Source: an uncultured Clostridia bacterium (GTDB lineage: Bacteria; Bacillota; Clostridia; Peptostreptococcales; Anaerovoracaceae). Taken from it: DNA of 64,000 bases. The notes below the pieces were generated by a model that worked only from the letters and a program-made list of their open reading frames with translations, made no database searches and had not been told where the DNA came from. Positions 44,270 to 53,077 of the stretch are shown here, piece by piece. The position numbers were made by a program, and so were the translations under genes. Where the stretch lies: positions 1-64,000 of the forward strand of contig CALIBC010000181.1 of NCBI GenBank assembly GCA_938045615.1, written 5' to 3'. Each line of letters opens with the position of its first letter. The first letter of the stretch is position 1.

Positions 44270-45007
44270 CTACATGCACATTCCGCCGTCGATGCACAGA
44301 ACCTGTCCCGTAATATATCCCGCTTCCTTTGAAGCGAAAAATCTCACGGTATTTGCGACATCCTCAGTGGATCCCACCCTTTTAAGCGGTATGTTTTCGC
44401 ACATTTCTCCCAGAGTCCGCTCATCCATCGCCTCCGTCATGTCCGTTGCGATAAATCCCGGTGCAACGGCATTTACGGTAATATTCCTGCTCGCAAGCTC
44501 ACGCGCCGCCGTCTTTGTCATCCCGATGAGACCCGCTTTGCTTGCGGCATAGTTGGCCTGTCCCGCATTTCCAAGTATGCCCGAAACCGACGCCATGTTC
44601 ACGATACGCCCGTAGCGCTTCTTCATCATCACTTTGGCGACAAGCTTCATGAGCAAAAACGGCGCACGCAGGTTGACTGAAACCACCTCGTCAAAATCCG
44701 AAATGTCCATTCTCAACATGAGATTGTCTCTGGTTATCCCGGCGTTATTCACAAGTATATCGATCCTGCCGAACTTCTCCACGGTCTCCTTTACAAGTCG
44801 TTCGCAGTCCTGTGGCAGGGCAACGTCTGCACGTACCACAAGGGTTTCAACGCCTTTTTCCGCACAAAGCTGCGCCGTCTGCTCTGCCTTTGCGGCGTTC
44901 CCCGCATAATTGATCACGACATTTCTTCCGCTTTCTGCCATGGCAAGCGCCACCGCTCTTCCGATTCCTCTGCCCCCGCCGGTTATCAACGCCACTTCTC
45001 TATCCAT
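44270..45007 (-). CDS. fabG: 3-oxoacyl-ACP reductase
   Basis: 245 residues. SDR fold: ITGGGRGIGRAVA for NADPH, NNAG, and the catalytic Ser-Tyr-Lys in MASVSGILGNAGQANYAASK. It overlaps the fabD stop by 22 bases. It reduces 3-oxoacyl-ACP to the 3-hydroxy form. Confidence 0.96.
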   Translation of the reverse strand: MDREVALITGGGRGIGRAVALAMAESGRNVVINYAGNAAKAEQTAQLCAEKGVETLVVRADVALPQDCERLVKETVEKFGRIDILVNNAGITRDNLMLRMDISDFDEVVSVNLRAPFLLMKLVAKVMMKKRYGRIVNMASVSGILGNAGQANYAASKAGLIGMTKTAARELASRNITVNAVAPGFIATDMTEAMDERTLGEMCENIPLKRVGSTEDVANTVRFFASKEAGYITGQVLCIDGGMCM

Positions 45008-45948
45008 TGTTCCGCCTTTCCTATATCCTCAACATTTTCCACGGTTATTACCTCAATTTCCCTACAAGTTTTTTTCACAAAACCCGACAAAGCCTTTCCC
45101 GGTCCGATTTCTATGATCTTTTCAATCCCGCACTCACGTATATATCTTATGCTATCGTCAAAATACACGCTACTGTACACCTGTCTCGCAAGCAAATCTT
45201 CAATATCCTCATCCACATTCTTTGCTCTACCGATGCAGTTGAATATGACGGGGAAGTTCATCTCACCGAAGTTGACAGTTTTGAATTTATCTCTCAACTC
45301 GTCTCCAACCGATTTCATATACGATGTGTGAAACGGTCCGCTTACGGGAAGTCTCATCGTGCGTTTTGCGCCTGCCTCTTTGGCAAGCCTTTCCGCTTCC
45401 GAAACACCTTGTTCGCTTCCCGACAGTACTATCTGCCCGGGGCAATTGTAATTTGCGGCTTCCACCGTTCCCATAGCGGAGGCTTTTTTGCAGACCGACA
45501 GCACCGCTTCCCTATCAAGACCAAGCACCGCACTCATAACGGTATCGATTCCTTCAGATGCCTTTGCCATGCAATCGGCTCTGAACTGTATCAGCTCAAG
45601 AGCTTCCTTATCCGCAAAAACTCCCGATGCGGTCAATGCTGAATATTCGCCAAGGCTCAAGCCCGCGGCCAGATTAGGACTTAGCCCCATGCTCTCCAGC
45701 ACTCTGTAAACACCTACCCCAAAAGCCAGCAACACAGGCTGCGCATTCACCGTATCTTTCAGCGCTTCCTCCGGACCCTCAAATGCGATCCGCCTCTGCT
45801 TCTCCGGCAAAAGATCGAAGACCTTTTTGAACTCCGGGAATGTTTCGTAAAGATCCTTTCCCATACCCGTTTTCTGGCTTCCCTGCCCCGCAAACAGAAC
45901 ACCTATGCCACCGGATTTTCTTTTTTCGCATAAATTTAGATCGCTCAT
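44986..45948 (-). CDS. fabD: Malonyl-CoA:ACP transacylase
   Basis: 320 residues, GGAGGAGG about 7 bases upstream. LFAGQGSQKTGMGKDLYE at the N terminus, nucleophile in GLSLGEYSAL and the His in VSGPFHTSYM. It loads malonate onto ACP. Normal length for Gram-positive FabD. Confidence 0.96.
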   Translation of the reverse strand: MSDLNLCEKRKSGGIGVLFAGQGSQKTGMGKDLYETFPEFKKVFDLLPEKQRRIAFEGPEEALKDTVNAQPVLLAFGVGVYRVLESMGLSPNLAAGLSLGEYSALTASGVFADKEALELIQFRADCMAKASEGIDTVMSAVLGLDREAVLSVCKKASAMGTVEAANYNCPGQIVLSGSEQGVSEAERLAKEAGAKRTMRLPVSGPFHTSYMKSVGDELRDKFKTVNFGEMNFPVIFNCIGRAKNVDEDIEDLLARQVYSSVYFDDSIRYIRECGIEKIIEIGPGKALSGFVKKTCREIEVITVENVEDIGKAEQWIEKWR

Positions 45949-45990
45949 GCCAAAACCTCCTCCATTTTAATTCTTTCAAAGCGCATATAC

Positions 45991-47010
45991 TTACGGCGCA
46001 ATTTCTTTCATCAATGCTTTTACGGTCGTCATCGAACTTACCCGTCCGACGTTGCTTCCGGAAAAAAACAGTCCGTTTTCCCAGTCTCCGTAGAATCCCG
46101 CTTCCAGCGCCGCATTGATGCAATACGGCGTTGTCTTGGGATCACAGGTCACTATACAATCCATGCATCTCTTGGGCGGAATACGCACCGCCAGTTTCAA
46201 TTTTTCTATGATGGGACTGTCCAATGCCCTGCCCGGCATACCAACCGGACTTGTTATCAATACGACATCCTCTTCCTTTGCCGACAATATCCTGTCTTTG
46301 TACGCCTGCGTAGCATCGCATTCCTCGGTAGCGATAAATCTGGTCGCAATCTGTGCTCCGGCAGCTCCGTCTTTCTGAAGAGTACGCACATCATCGGCAG
46401 TAAAAACGCCGCCTGCGCCAAATACGGGAACTCCCTCCGAAACTCCTGCAACTTCGTTTACTATTTCATTGAGGTTCTGTGTTTTTCCGTTGAGAAGTTC
46501 CTCTTTTTTAAAGCCCAGATGACCTCCGGCTTTGCTGCCCTCAACCACCAGAAAATCCGGTTTTCTTCCTTCTCGGGTTTCCCATGTTTTCATTATGAGA
46601 TTGCAGGCTCTCTTACTCGATACGATAGGAGCTATAAGAACCTTTTCCGTAACAAGCTCCGGCAAATTCAGCGGCAGCCCGGCTCCCGAAATCACAGCAT
46701 CTATGCCCGCTTCCACAGCGCCTTTTACCATTTCCACAAAATTTCTAGTGGCAACCATCGCATTGATCGCTATCAGTCCTCTGCCGCTTGCAATTTCCTT
46801 GGCTTTCGCAATTTCTTTTTTCAGAGCGCGCAGGTTTGCAGCCGCGGTGTCAATCCAAAAATCAGATTCCCTAAAGCCTATGTTGGCCGTGGATATGACT
46901 CCTACACCACCCTCACGAGCCACGGCTCCCGCAAGATTTCCCAGAGATATTCCCACTCCCATGCCGCCTTGGATTATGGGTGCGGAAAGCTTATCTAAGA
47001 GTGTCTTCAT
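45991..47010 (-). CDS. Second FabK-like flavin oxidoreductase with a C-terminal Cys cluster
   Basis: 339 residues of the nitronate monooxygenase/FabK family: IIQGGMGVGISLGNLAGAV, VVEGSKAGGHLGF (His position shared with FabK) and VFGAGGVFTADDVRTL for FMN phosphate. The C-terminal 70 residues contain CMDCIVTCDPKTTPYC, four cysteines that could bind a metal or cluster, absent from the FabK upstream. The start lies inside the fabK gene (20-base overlap), so translation is coupled. It may be a variant enoyl reductase or an oxidoreductase for another substrate. Confidence 0.85.
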   Translation of the reverse strand: MKTLLDKLSAPIIQGGMGVGISLGNLAGAVAREGGVGVISTANIGFRESDFWIDTAAANLRALKKEIAKAKEIASGRGLIAINAMVATRNFVEMVKGAVEAGIDAVISGAGLPLNLPELVTEKVLIAPIVSSKRACNLIMKTWETREGRKPDFLVVEGSKAGGHLGFKKEELLNGKTQNLNEIVNEVAGVSEGVPVFGAGGVFTADDVRTLQKDGAAGAQIATRFIATEECDATQAYKDRILSAKEEDVVLITSPVGMPGRALDSPIIEKLKLAVRIPPKRCMDCIVTCDPKTTPYCINAALEAGFYGDWENGLFFSGSNVGRVSSMTTVKALMKEIAP

Positions 47011-47905
47011 AGTTGTTCACCAGCTCATCCAGAATTTCAGAAAGAGGTCTGATTTCCTTTACCATGGAAGCCACCTGACCGGCCATAAGCGAGCCGTTCT
47101 TGACATCACCCTCATGCACGGCTTTTCTGAGTGCACCGAGCGTGAATTTTTCAAGTTCCATCTTATCAGCACCGCCATGCTCCATCTTGAGATATTCTCT
47201 CGACATCGGATTTTTAAGAATCCTTACGGGCGCCCCCACGCTTCTTCCCGTAACGACCGTGTCGTTGTCCTTTGCTTTCAATATGGCATTTTTGTAATTC
47301 TCGTGGATAGGACATTCCTCACTGCTCAAAAGCAGAGTTCCCAACTGCACTCCGGATGCGCCGAGGATAAAGACAGCCGCCATCTGTTTTCCTGTGGCTA
47401 TGCCTCCCGCTGCGATCACAGGAAGATCTGTCACTTCCACTATTTGCGGCAACAGTACCAGCGTAGTCAGTTCGCCGACATGACCGCCGCTTTCGCATCC
47501 TTCTGCTATAAATCCGGAAACCCCCAGAGATTCAAGTCTGCGCGCAAGCGCAACCGAAGATACCACGGGAAAAATCTTGATCCCCGCTTTTTTCCACATA
47601 TCTACGTATTTCCCGGGGTTTCCTGCACCGGTCGTGACCAGAGAAACCTTTTCTCGTGCGATAAGTTCCGCCATCGCGTCGGCGCACGGATTCATGAGCA
47701 TTATATTCACTCCAAAGGGATTGTCCGTGTTCTTTTTGCATACGTGAATCTCCTTTTCAAGAGCTTCCGTATCCATTCCGCCCGCTCCTATGATCCCCAT
47801 CGCACCTGCGTTTGAAACCGCAGCAGCAAATTCTCCTGTCGCCACATTAGCCATTCCACCCTGAAAAATCGGATACTTGATCCCAAACATCTTTTCTATC
47901 GTCAT
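46991..47905 (-). CDS. fabK: Enoyl-ACP reductase, FMN type
   Basis: 304 residues, AGGAGAG 6 bases upstream. TIM-barrel flavoenzyme with YPIFQGGMANVATGEFAAA, LVTTGAGNPGKYV, the catalytic region EGCESGGHVGE and VIAAGGIATGKQMAA. FabK replaces FabI in many Firmicutes and uses NADH plus FMN for the last step of each elongation cycle. No FabI-like gene is in the operon. Confidence 0.95.
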   Translation of the reverse strand: MTIEKMFGIKYPIFQGGMANVATGEFAAAVSNAGAMGIIGAGGMDTEALEKEIHVCKKNTDNPFGVNIMLMNPCADAMAELIAREKVSLVTTGAGNPGKYVDMWKKAGIKIFPVVSSVALARRLESLGVSGFIAEGCESGGHVGELTTLVLLPQIVEVTDLPVIAAGGIATGKQMAAVFILGASGVQLGTLLLSSEECPIHENYKNAILKAKDNDTVVTGRSVGAPVRILKNPMSREYLKMEHGGADKMELEKFTLGALRKAVHEGDVKNGSLMAGQVASMVKEIRPLSEILDELVNNYEDTLR

Positions 47906-47971
47906 ACTACTCTCCTATACTCCTGCCGTATTTTCCCTGCATTCTTCCCAAACACTTTACCGCACGTCTCC

Positions 47972-48904
47972 TCATCCAACGGTAAACAGCGCGCTTCCAT
48001 AAGTCAATCCGGCGCCGAAACCGCAGGCGATAGCTCTCATTCCTCTCTCGAGCAGTCCTTTTTCCAACATCTCCGCCATGCATATCGCAACACTGGCTCC
48101 CGATGTGTTCCCATACCTTTGTACGTTCTCAAATATCTTTCCGGGCGGTATTTTCAACTTTGCCGCGGCGCTGTGTATAATTCTGTGATTTGCCTGATGC
48201 AGTATAAATGCATCTATTTCCGAAACTTCCCTGCCCGCAAGCCTCATCACGGCATTTATGGTTTCGGGAACCTTGTTTACCGCAAATCTGTAAACTTCCT
48301 GCCCTTTCATGGTGATTGCGGGATTGAACCTATCGCAGTACAAAACATCATCGCTGTACTCGTTACCGGAAATGGAATAGAACTCACCGCCTCGGTCTTC
48401 TTTCAGTATCAGTGCTCCCGCACCGTCACCGAAAAGAACACATGTCCCCCTGTCCTTCATGTTCAGAAGCGGAGAAAGCTTTTCGCTGCCTATGGCAAGA
48501 ACACATTTGGCATTTCCGCTCGCCAGCATCGACCTTGCTACGGTAAGACCGTACACAAAACCCGAGCATGCGGCATTGATATCAAGGCACATCGCATCTT
48601 GTCCAATCCCCAGTCTTTTCGCCACTCCGCAGGAAACCGACGGTGTCGCATAGTCGGGTGTCAAAGTGCATACCAAAACCAGATCTATTTCCGATGCCCG
48701 GATCCCGCTGTTCTCAATGGCCTCTGCGCCGGCTTCCGCCGCCATGTCGAGGTTTGTCTTATTGCGGGCGAAAAATCTGCTTTCTATCCCCGTCTTTTCC
48801 CTTATCCATTCATCGCTTGTTTCCACCAACTTTTCAAGGTCAAAATTGGTGACCTTTTCGTCTCCCTGAGAAATCCCATGGCCTAAAATCTTAATTCCTG
48901 ACAT
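47972..48904 (-). CDS. fabH: 3-oxoacyl-ACP synthase III
   Basis: 310 residues. Catalytic Cys113 in LDINAACSGFVYGL, His in LHQANHRIIHS and Asn in YGNTSGASVAI. It starts fatty-acid synthesis by joining acyl-CoA and malonyl-ACP. The start codon lies within accA (14-base overlap). Confidence 0.96.
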   Translation of the reverse strand: MSGIKILGHGISQGDEKVTNFDLEKLVETSDEWIREKTGIESRFFARNKTNLDMAAEAGAEAIENSGIRASEIDLVLVCTLTPDYATPSVSCGVAKRLGIGQDAMCLDINAACSGFVYGLTVARSMLASGNAKCVLAIGSEKLSPLLNMKDRGTCVLFGDGAGALILKEDRGGEFYSISGNEYSDDVLYCDRFNPAITMKGQEVYRFAVNKVPETINAVMRLAGREVSEIDAFILHQANHRIIHSAAAKLKIPPGKIFENVQRYGNTSGASVAICMAEMLEKGLLERGMRAIACGFGAGLTYGSALFTVG

Positions 48905-49703
48905 CTATTTTTCCCATATTCCTGAGTTTCTTGTATCTTCTCTTCAACAAATCTTTTTCAGACAGCGCAAGCAACTCTTTCAACTCACGCTCCAAAACTC
49001 TGTCTATTCTCTTGTAGAGAATGCGTCTCCCGTCCTCGTCCATAACATCAGGTTCGGGAATTACCTCATCGCATGCACCCAGAGCAAGCAGGTCTTCAGC
49101 GGTGAGTTTCATTGCAGTTGCCGCCTCTTCCCATCGCTCGGCATCGTGCCACAGTATGCTGGCAAAGCCTTCCGGTGAAAGTATCGAAAAAATGCTGTTT
49201 TCCAACATTATTCGTCTGTCCGAGGTAGCAATGGCTAGAGCTCCGCCGCTACCACCCTCTCCGATAAAAAACGTTATCGTGGGTACTTGGAGCATGCTCA
49301 TCACCTGTATGCACTTTGCGATGGCCTGTCCCTGTCCTCTTTCCTCCGCTTCCTTTCCGGGGTATGCGCCCGGCGTGTCAACGAAAGTTATGACCGGTCT
49401 GTGAAACTTCTCCGCCTGCAACATCAACCTTATGGCTTTCCTGTAGCCCTCGGGATTGGGCATCCCAAAGCGGCAGGCCATATTTTCTTCGACGTTTCTG
49501 CCCTTTTGCTGGCCTATGACGGTAACCGGCATCCCCCTGTAGCTTCCGATTCCTCCGATTATGCTCTTGTCCTCGCCGAAAACTCCGTCACCCGAAAGCT
49601 CCGTAAAGTCATCAAATATCCCACTGATATACTCGTTCGCTCTAGGTCTTGACGGGCTTCTTGCCAACTTCACTCTTTCGCCCGCCGTCAAAACTTCTTT
49701 CAT
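48891..49703 (-). CDS. accA: Acetyl-CoA carboxylase carboxyltransferase subunit alpha
   Basis: 270 residues from ATG 49703 (GAGG upstream); the preceding codon is TTG. Contains ARSPSRPRANEYI, FVDTPGAYPGKEAEERGQGQ and FFIGEGGSGGALAI, the carboxyltransferase motifs for acetyl-CoA. With accD it transfers the carboxyl group from biotin to acetyl-CoA. Confidence 0.95.
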   Translation of the reverse strand: MKEVLTAGERVKLARSPSRPRANEYISGIFDDFTELSGDGVFGEDKSIIGGIGSYRGMPVTVIGQQKGRNVEENMACRFGMPNPEGYRKAIRLMLQAEKFHRPVITFVDTPGAYPGKEAEERGQGQAIAKCIQVMSMLQVPTITFFIGEGGSGGALAIATSDRRIMLENSIFSILSPEGFASILWHDAERWEEAATAMKLTAEDLLALGACDEVIPEPDVMDEDGRRILYKRIDRVLERELKELLALSEKDLLKRRYKKLRNMGKIDVRN

Positions 49704-49723
49704 CAAAACTCGCCTCTTCCTCT

Positions 49724-50587
49724 TTATACCTTTCGACGCCTATGCAGCACTAACAACCTGCTCAAAGTTTCTTTCATCTCCGAACGCTTAACTATTGCAT
49801 CCACAAAGCCGTGCTCCCGCTGAAATTCCGCACTTTGAAATCCCTCAGGAAGTTTCTCTCCTATGGTCTGTTCGATGACCCTCGGCCCCGCAAATCCGAT
49901 CAGAGCCCCCGGTTCTGCCAATATGACGTCTCCCAAGCTTGCAAAGCTTGCCGTCACACCTCCGGTGGTAGGATTGGTGAGAACGGAGATGTATACAAGA
50001 CCCGCTTTTGAGTGTTTTCCGAACGCAGCACTCGTCTTTGCCATCTGCATAAGTGACAGGATACCTTCCTGCATCCTTGCGCCTCCCGATGCGGAAAACG
50101 TTATTATGGGGAGTTTTTTCCTCGTCGCATACTCGCACGCTCTTGTAATTTTCTCCCCCACCGCAGTTCCCATGCTCGCCATCAGGAAATGACTGTCCAT
50201 CACGCACAGAACCGCCTTTTCTCCGCCAATTCTGCATGTTCCGGTCATGACAGCTTCTTTAAGCCCCGTCTTTTTGCGTGCCTGCCGCAGCTTATCGTCA
50301 TATTCCGGAAAATCAAGAGGATTTTCTCCGCTCAAAGATCTTGAGATCTCTCTGAACGTATTCTTGTCCGCGATCATTGCGATGCGCATCCTTGCTGAGA
50401 TCTTGCCGTAGTGACCGCATCCGGGGCAAACGAAGTCATTCTCCTTCAATATGCTTTTGGTATACTTGTTTCCGCATCTTTTGCACTGAAAAATCTTCTC
50501 CGCATCTTTTTGTGAATTCTGCGCCGGCGGTCGGATTATACCGTTTATGGCGTGGAGCAGATTTTTTCTTTCACTGAATGGATTCAT
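49724..50587 (-). CDS. accD: Acetyl-CoA carboxylase carboxyltransferase subunit beta
   Basis: 287 residues. N-terminal four-Cys zinc ribbon (CKRCGNKYTK, then CPGCGHYG), followed by crotonase-like carboxyltransferase motifs (TFSASGGARMQEGILSLMQM, NPTTGGVTASFASLGDV). The start overlaps the accC stop by 17 bases. Confidence 0.96.
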   Translation of the reverse strand: MNPFSERKNLLHAINGIIRPPAQNSQKDAEKIFQCKRCGNKYTKSILKENDFVCPGCGHYGKISARMRIAMIADKNTFREISRSLSGENPLDFPEYDDKLRQARKKTGLKEAVMTGTCRIGGEKAVLCVMDSHFLMASMGTAVGEKITRACEYATRKKLPIITFSASGGARMQEGILSLMQMAKTSAAFGKHSKAGLVYISVLTNPTTGGVTASFASLGDVILAEPGALIGFAGPRVIEQTIGEKLPEGFQSAEFQREHGFVDAIVKRSEMKETLSRLLVLHRRRKV

Positions 50588-51959
50588 CCTTACCTCCCGC
50601 TTTCTCGTACAGCCTCAAAAGCTCATCCAAATTATTATCCATGAATCCCGTGTTGTAGTTGCCTCTTAGAAACTCCTGATTGTACATGATCAGATGCTGA
50701 ATCGGCAAAGTCGTCCTGACTCCCTTGATAATGGTTTCCTCCAGCGCCCTTCTCATTCTTCTGATAGCTATGAGTCTGGTGCTGCCATGAACGATTATCT
50801 TTGCCGCCATGGAATCGTAGAACGGACTTATGTCACAGCCGCTGTACAGACCGCTCTCCACTCTGACCTGATTTCCGAGAGGAAAATGCAGAAAGCTTAT
50901 ATGACCGGGGTTCGGCGCAAAATTGCTGAAGATATCCTCCGCGTTTATCCTGCATTCTATAGCATGCCCCTTGAAAGTTATCTGATCCTGCTTGATCTCA
51001 AGCGGCAGACCCGATGCGATTCTCAGTTGCTCTTTCACTATGTTTATTCCGGTTATCATCTCCGTTATCGGATGTTCTACCTGAAGCCTTGTATTCATCT
51101 CGATAAAATAGTAATTGTCGCCGTCCACTATAAATTCAACGGTTCCCGCATTCTCATATCCGCACGCCTCGGCAGCCTTGACCGCATCTTTTCCCATGGC
51201 GTTTCGCATTTCTTCCGAAAGGCTGAAATCCGGCGCTTCTTCAAGCATCTTCTGATTCCGGCGCTGTATGGAACAGTTCCTCTCCCCTAGGTGCACCGTA
51301 TTTCCGAAGCTGTCCGCAAGAATTTGAAATTCAACATGTCTGGGGTTTTTCACAAGCTTTTCCACGTAAACATCGCCGTCACCGAAACATTTCTCGGCTT
51401 CCATGGACGCCCCGTTATAGGCGTTCTCCACTTCTTCCGGGCTTTCAGCTATGCGCATTCCCCTTCCGCCGCCTCCGGCGGAAGCCTTGATGAGTATCGG
51501 AAATCCCGTTTCCTCTGCGACTTTCTTGGCCTCTTCCACGTCTTTTACAGGACCGTCGGAACCCGGCACCACGGGAACTCCCGCGGCTTTCATCGTACGC
51601 TTGGCTTCAGCTTTATCGCCCAATTTTGAGATCACCTCGGGAGACGGACCGATAAACTTTATGTGCTCTTCCCCGCATATACGCGCAAATTCCGCATTCT
51701 CGGACAAAAAACCGAATCCGGGGTGAATCGCATCGCAATCGGTGTTCCTTGCGGCTTCGATTATATTTCCGATGTTAAGATAGCTCTTTGACGAAGCGGG
51801 TTCTCCTATGCACACGGCTCTGTCTGCGAGCATCACGTGCAGCGAACCCGAGTCCGCCTGAGAGTACACGGCGACATTTCCGACGGAATTGTCTTTGCAC
51901 TCCCTTATGATACGAGCCGCAATTTCGCCCCTGTTTGCTATAAGGACGCGCTTCAGCAT
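50571..51959 (-). CDS. accC: Biotin carboxylase
   Basis: 462 residues. ATP-grasp enzyme with LIANRGEIAARIIRECK, the glycine-rich loop KASAGGGGRGMRI and EMNTRLQVEHPITEM. It carboxylates the biotin on AccB. The gene overlaps the accB stop by 7 bases. Confidence 0.97.
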   Translation of the reverse strand: MLKRVLIANRGEIAARIIRECKDNSVGNVAVYSQADSGSLHVMLADRAVCIGEPASSKSYLNIGNIIEAARNTDCDAIHPGFGFLSENAEFARICGEEHIKFIGPSPEVISKLGDKAEAKRTMKAAGVPVVPGSDGPVKDVEEAKKVAEETGFPILIKASAGGGGRGMRIAESPEEVENAYNGASMEAEKCFGDGDVYVEKLVKNPRHVEFQILADSFGNTVHLGERNCSIQRRNQKMLEEAPDFSLSEEMRNAMGKDAVKAAEACGYENAGTVEFIVDGDNYYFIEMNTRLQVEHPITEMITGINIVKEQLRIASGLPLEIKQDQITFKGHAIECRINAEDIFSNFAPNPGHISFLHFPLGNQVRVESGLYSGCDISPFYDSMAAKIIVHGSTRLIAIRRMRRALEETIIKGVRTTLPIQHLIMYNQEFLRGNYNTGFMDNNLDELLRLYEKAGGKDESIQ

Positions 51960-52465
51960 TTTTCCACCTCAAATATTTCCATACCGAAGTCGACCATCTC
52001 TCCGTCAACTCCCATTATGTTCTTTACAACAAGATCGTAAGGCGCTTTTATCTCATTCATCACCTTCATTGCCTCTATTATGCAAAGGGGTTCACCCTCT
52101 TTGATTTCCTTTCCTATTTCGGCAAAAGGTTCGCTGTCGGGCGCCGCCGCCCTGTAGAACACACCTACGAGCGGCGCTTTTATCTTCAGAACGTCCTCAT
52201 CCTCGGAATTGGGGGACGACCCGGTGTTTCCTCTCTGTACATCCAAACCGCACTGCGAAGTGCTTCGGGGCGCATCGTTTTGAACCGCCCCGTCATGCGG
52301 CAAGTCGCTTCCGATCATACTTTTCTGCGTTGCGTTGCCCGATGTTCCCGGGTTAGCATTGCCTTTTTCAAGTCTCAAACGTCCCTCGGAGTCCTCATAT
52401 TCGAGTAGCGATATGTCGGCAGCCTGAAATTTTTCGATCAGTTGAAATATCTCTCTGTTTTTCAT
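51953..52465 (-). CDS. accB: Biotin carboxyl carrier protein
   Basis: 170 residues, AGGA about 6 bases upstream. Short N-terminal helix (IFQLIEKFQAADISLLEYED), then a flexible linker of about 55 residues rich in Gly, Asn, Ser and Asp (GNANPGTSGNAT, NTGSSPNSEDED), then the biotinyl domain with the lysine in CIIEAMKVMNEIKAP. The linker is longer than in many homologs and low in complexity. Confidence 0.95.
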   Translation of the reverse strand: MKNREIFQLIEKFQAADISLLEYEDSEGRLRLEKGNANPGTSGNATQKSMIGSDLPHDGAVQNDAPRSTSQCGLDVQRGNTGSSPNSEDEDVLKIKAPLVGVFYRAAAPDSEPFAEIGKEIKEGEPLCIIEAMKVMNEIKAPYDLVVKNIMGVDGEMVDFGMEIFEVEKC

Positions 52466-52499
52466 ATTTATTCCTAATGTTTCATAACCACTGCAAAGG

Positions 52500-52657
52500 C
52501 TGTGCTTCGCCGCTCCGCCACACGGGGAAACTTGCGAGCACAGATACCAAACGGTGGCTGCCGGAGGTTCGCGTTCTCAATTTTTCGGCCGGCGAACCTC
52601 CGAAGCCGGGAGTTCTCCCGGCCCGGTGAGCCCAAGACGGGCTTACCGGGCAGCCAC
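52500..52657 (-). other. Four-hairpin structured element between acpP and accB
   Basis: Hairpin A: CTGTGCTTCGC (52500-52510) with GCGAGCACAG (52534-52543). Then a closed unit: outer stem GTGGCTGC (52554-52561) with GCAGCCAC (52650-52657), enclosing GGAGGTTCGC/GCGAACCTCC (52563-52572, 52592-52601), GCCGGGA/TCCCGGC (52605-52622) and CCGGTGAGCCC/GGGCTTACCGG (52623-52633, 52639-52649, one G-T pair). This is a cloverleaf-like fold of 104 bases in the operon transcript, very GC-rich, with no coding capacity I can support. It may be a structured regulatory RNA, an mRNA-processing site or a palindromic mobile repeat. Confidence 0.75.
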
Positions 52658-52661
52658 TTCA

Positions 52662-52892
52662 CTATTTCTGATATTTCTCAACGCAGTCAACGATATTCTG
52701 AACGGTCTTCATGTTTCCCAGTTCCTCATCCGGGATTTTGATATCAAACGCCTCTTCAAGCGCCATCACAAGCTCAACCGCATCAAGCGAGTCTATCGAA
52801 AGATCCTCGGCTATCGTTGCCTCAGGCGTAATCTTGTCTTCGTCACAACTCAAAGTGTCAACCATAATCTGTTTGATTTTTTCAAAATTCAT
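52662..52892 (-). CDS. acpP: Acyl carrier protein
   Basis: 76 residues from ATG 52892 (GGAGG 8 bases upstream; ATG 52898 is too close). Acidic helical protein with the phosphopantetheine serine in DLSIDSLDAVELVMALEE. It carries the growing acyl chain for all the enzymes of the operon. It is the first gene, so it receives most transcription, which suits its high demand; the hairpin element right after it could hold ACP message level apart from the rest. Confidence 0.97.
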   Translation of the reverse strand: MNFEKIKQIMVDTLSCDEDKITPEATIAEDLSIDSLDAVELVMALEEAFDIKIPDEELGNMKTVQNIVDCVEKYQK

Positions 52893-52962
52893 TTTCATAA
52901 CCTCCATGCTTTGCCTTACTTCAAGACTTTATTTAAAAAATTTTAATTAAATATTTTTAGGT

Positions 52963-52991
52963 ATCATAGCAAAACTATCTTTCGCTGTCAA
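52963..52991 (-). promoter_or_regulatory. Main promoter of the fatty-acid operon
   Basis: TTGACA (52986-52991), 17 bases, TATGAT (52963-52968) on the minus strand, leaving a leader of about 65 bases before acpP. Near-consensus sigma-A type. No other promoter of similar quality is seen within the operon. Confidence 0.8.
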
Positions 52992-53004
52992 ACAAAATTT
53001 TTGT
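52992..53004. promoter_or_regulatory. Palindrome next to the acpP -35, candidate operator
   Basis: ACAAAATTTTTGT is a perfect 13-base palindrome with one central base, directly upstream of the -35. It is a candidate site for the MarR-type regulator encoded by the same operon. It does not match the published FabT or FapR consensus closely. Confidence 0.45.
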
Positions 53005-53018
53005 CAGGACGGTTGTCA

Positions 53019-53047
53019 TTGGGAAAAAGCATGTTATGTGTTAGAAT
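53019..53047 (+). promoter_or_regulatory. Candidate promoter of the restriction-modification operon
   Basis: TTGGGA (53019-53024), 17 bases, TAGAAT (53042-53047). It points away from the acpP promoter with about 28 bases between the two -35 boxes. Confidence 0.5.
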
Positions 53048-53077
53048 GTGTTTATGGATTTAGAAAGGCGGGAACTG

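Noticed and set aside
44157..44297. N-terminal extension of fabF
   Set aside because: The extra 47 residues are polar and unconserved; GAGAGG directly precedes ATG 44156.
52540..52660. T-box or ribosomal-protein leader in the acpP-accB gap
   Set aside because: The T-box antiterminator consensus is absent, and the element lies inside an operon between unrelated genes.
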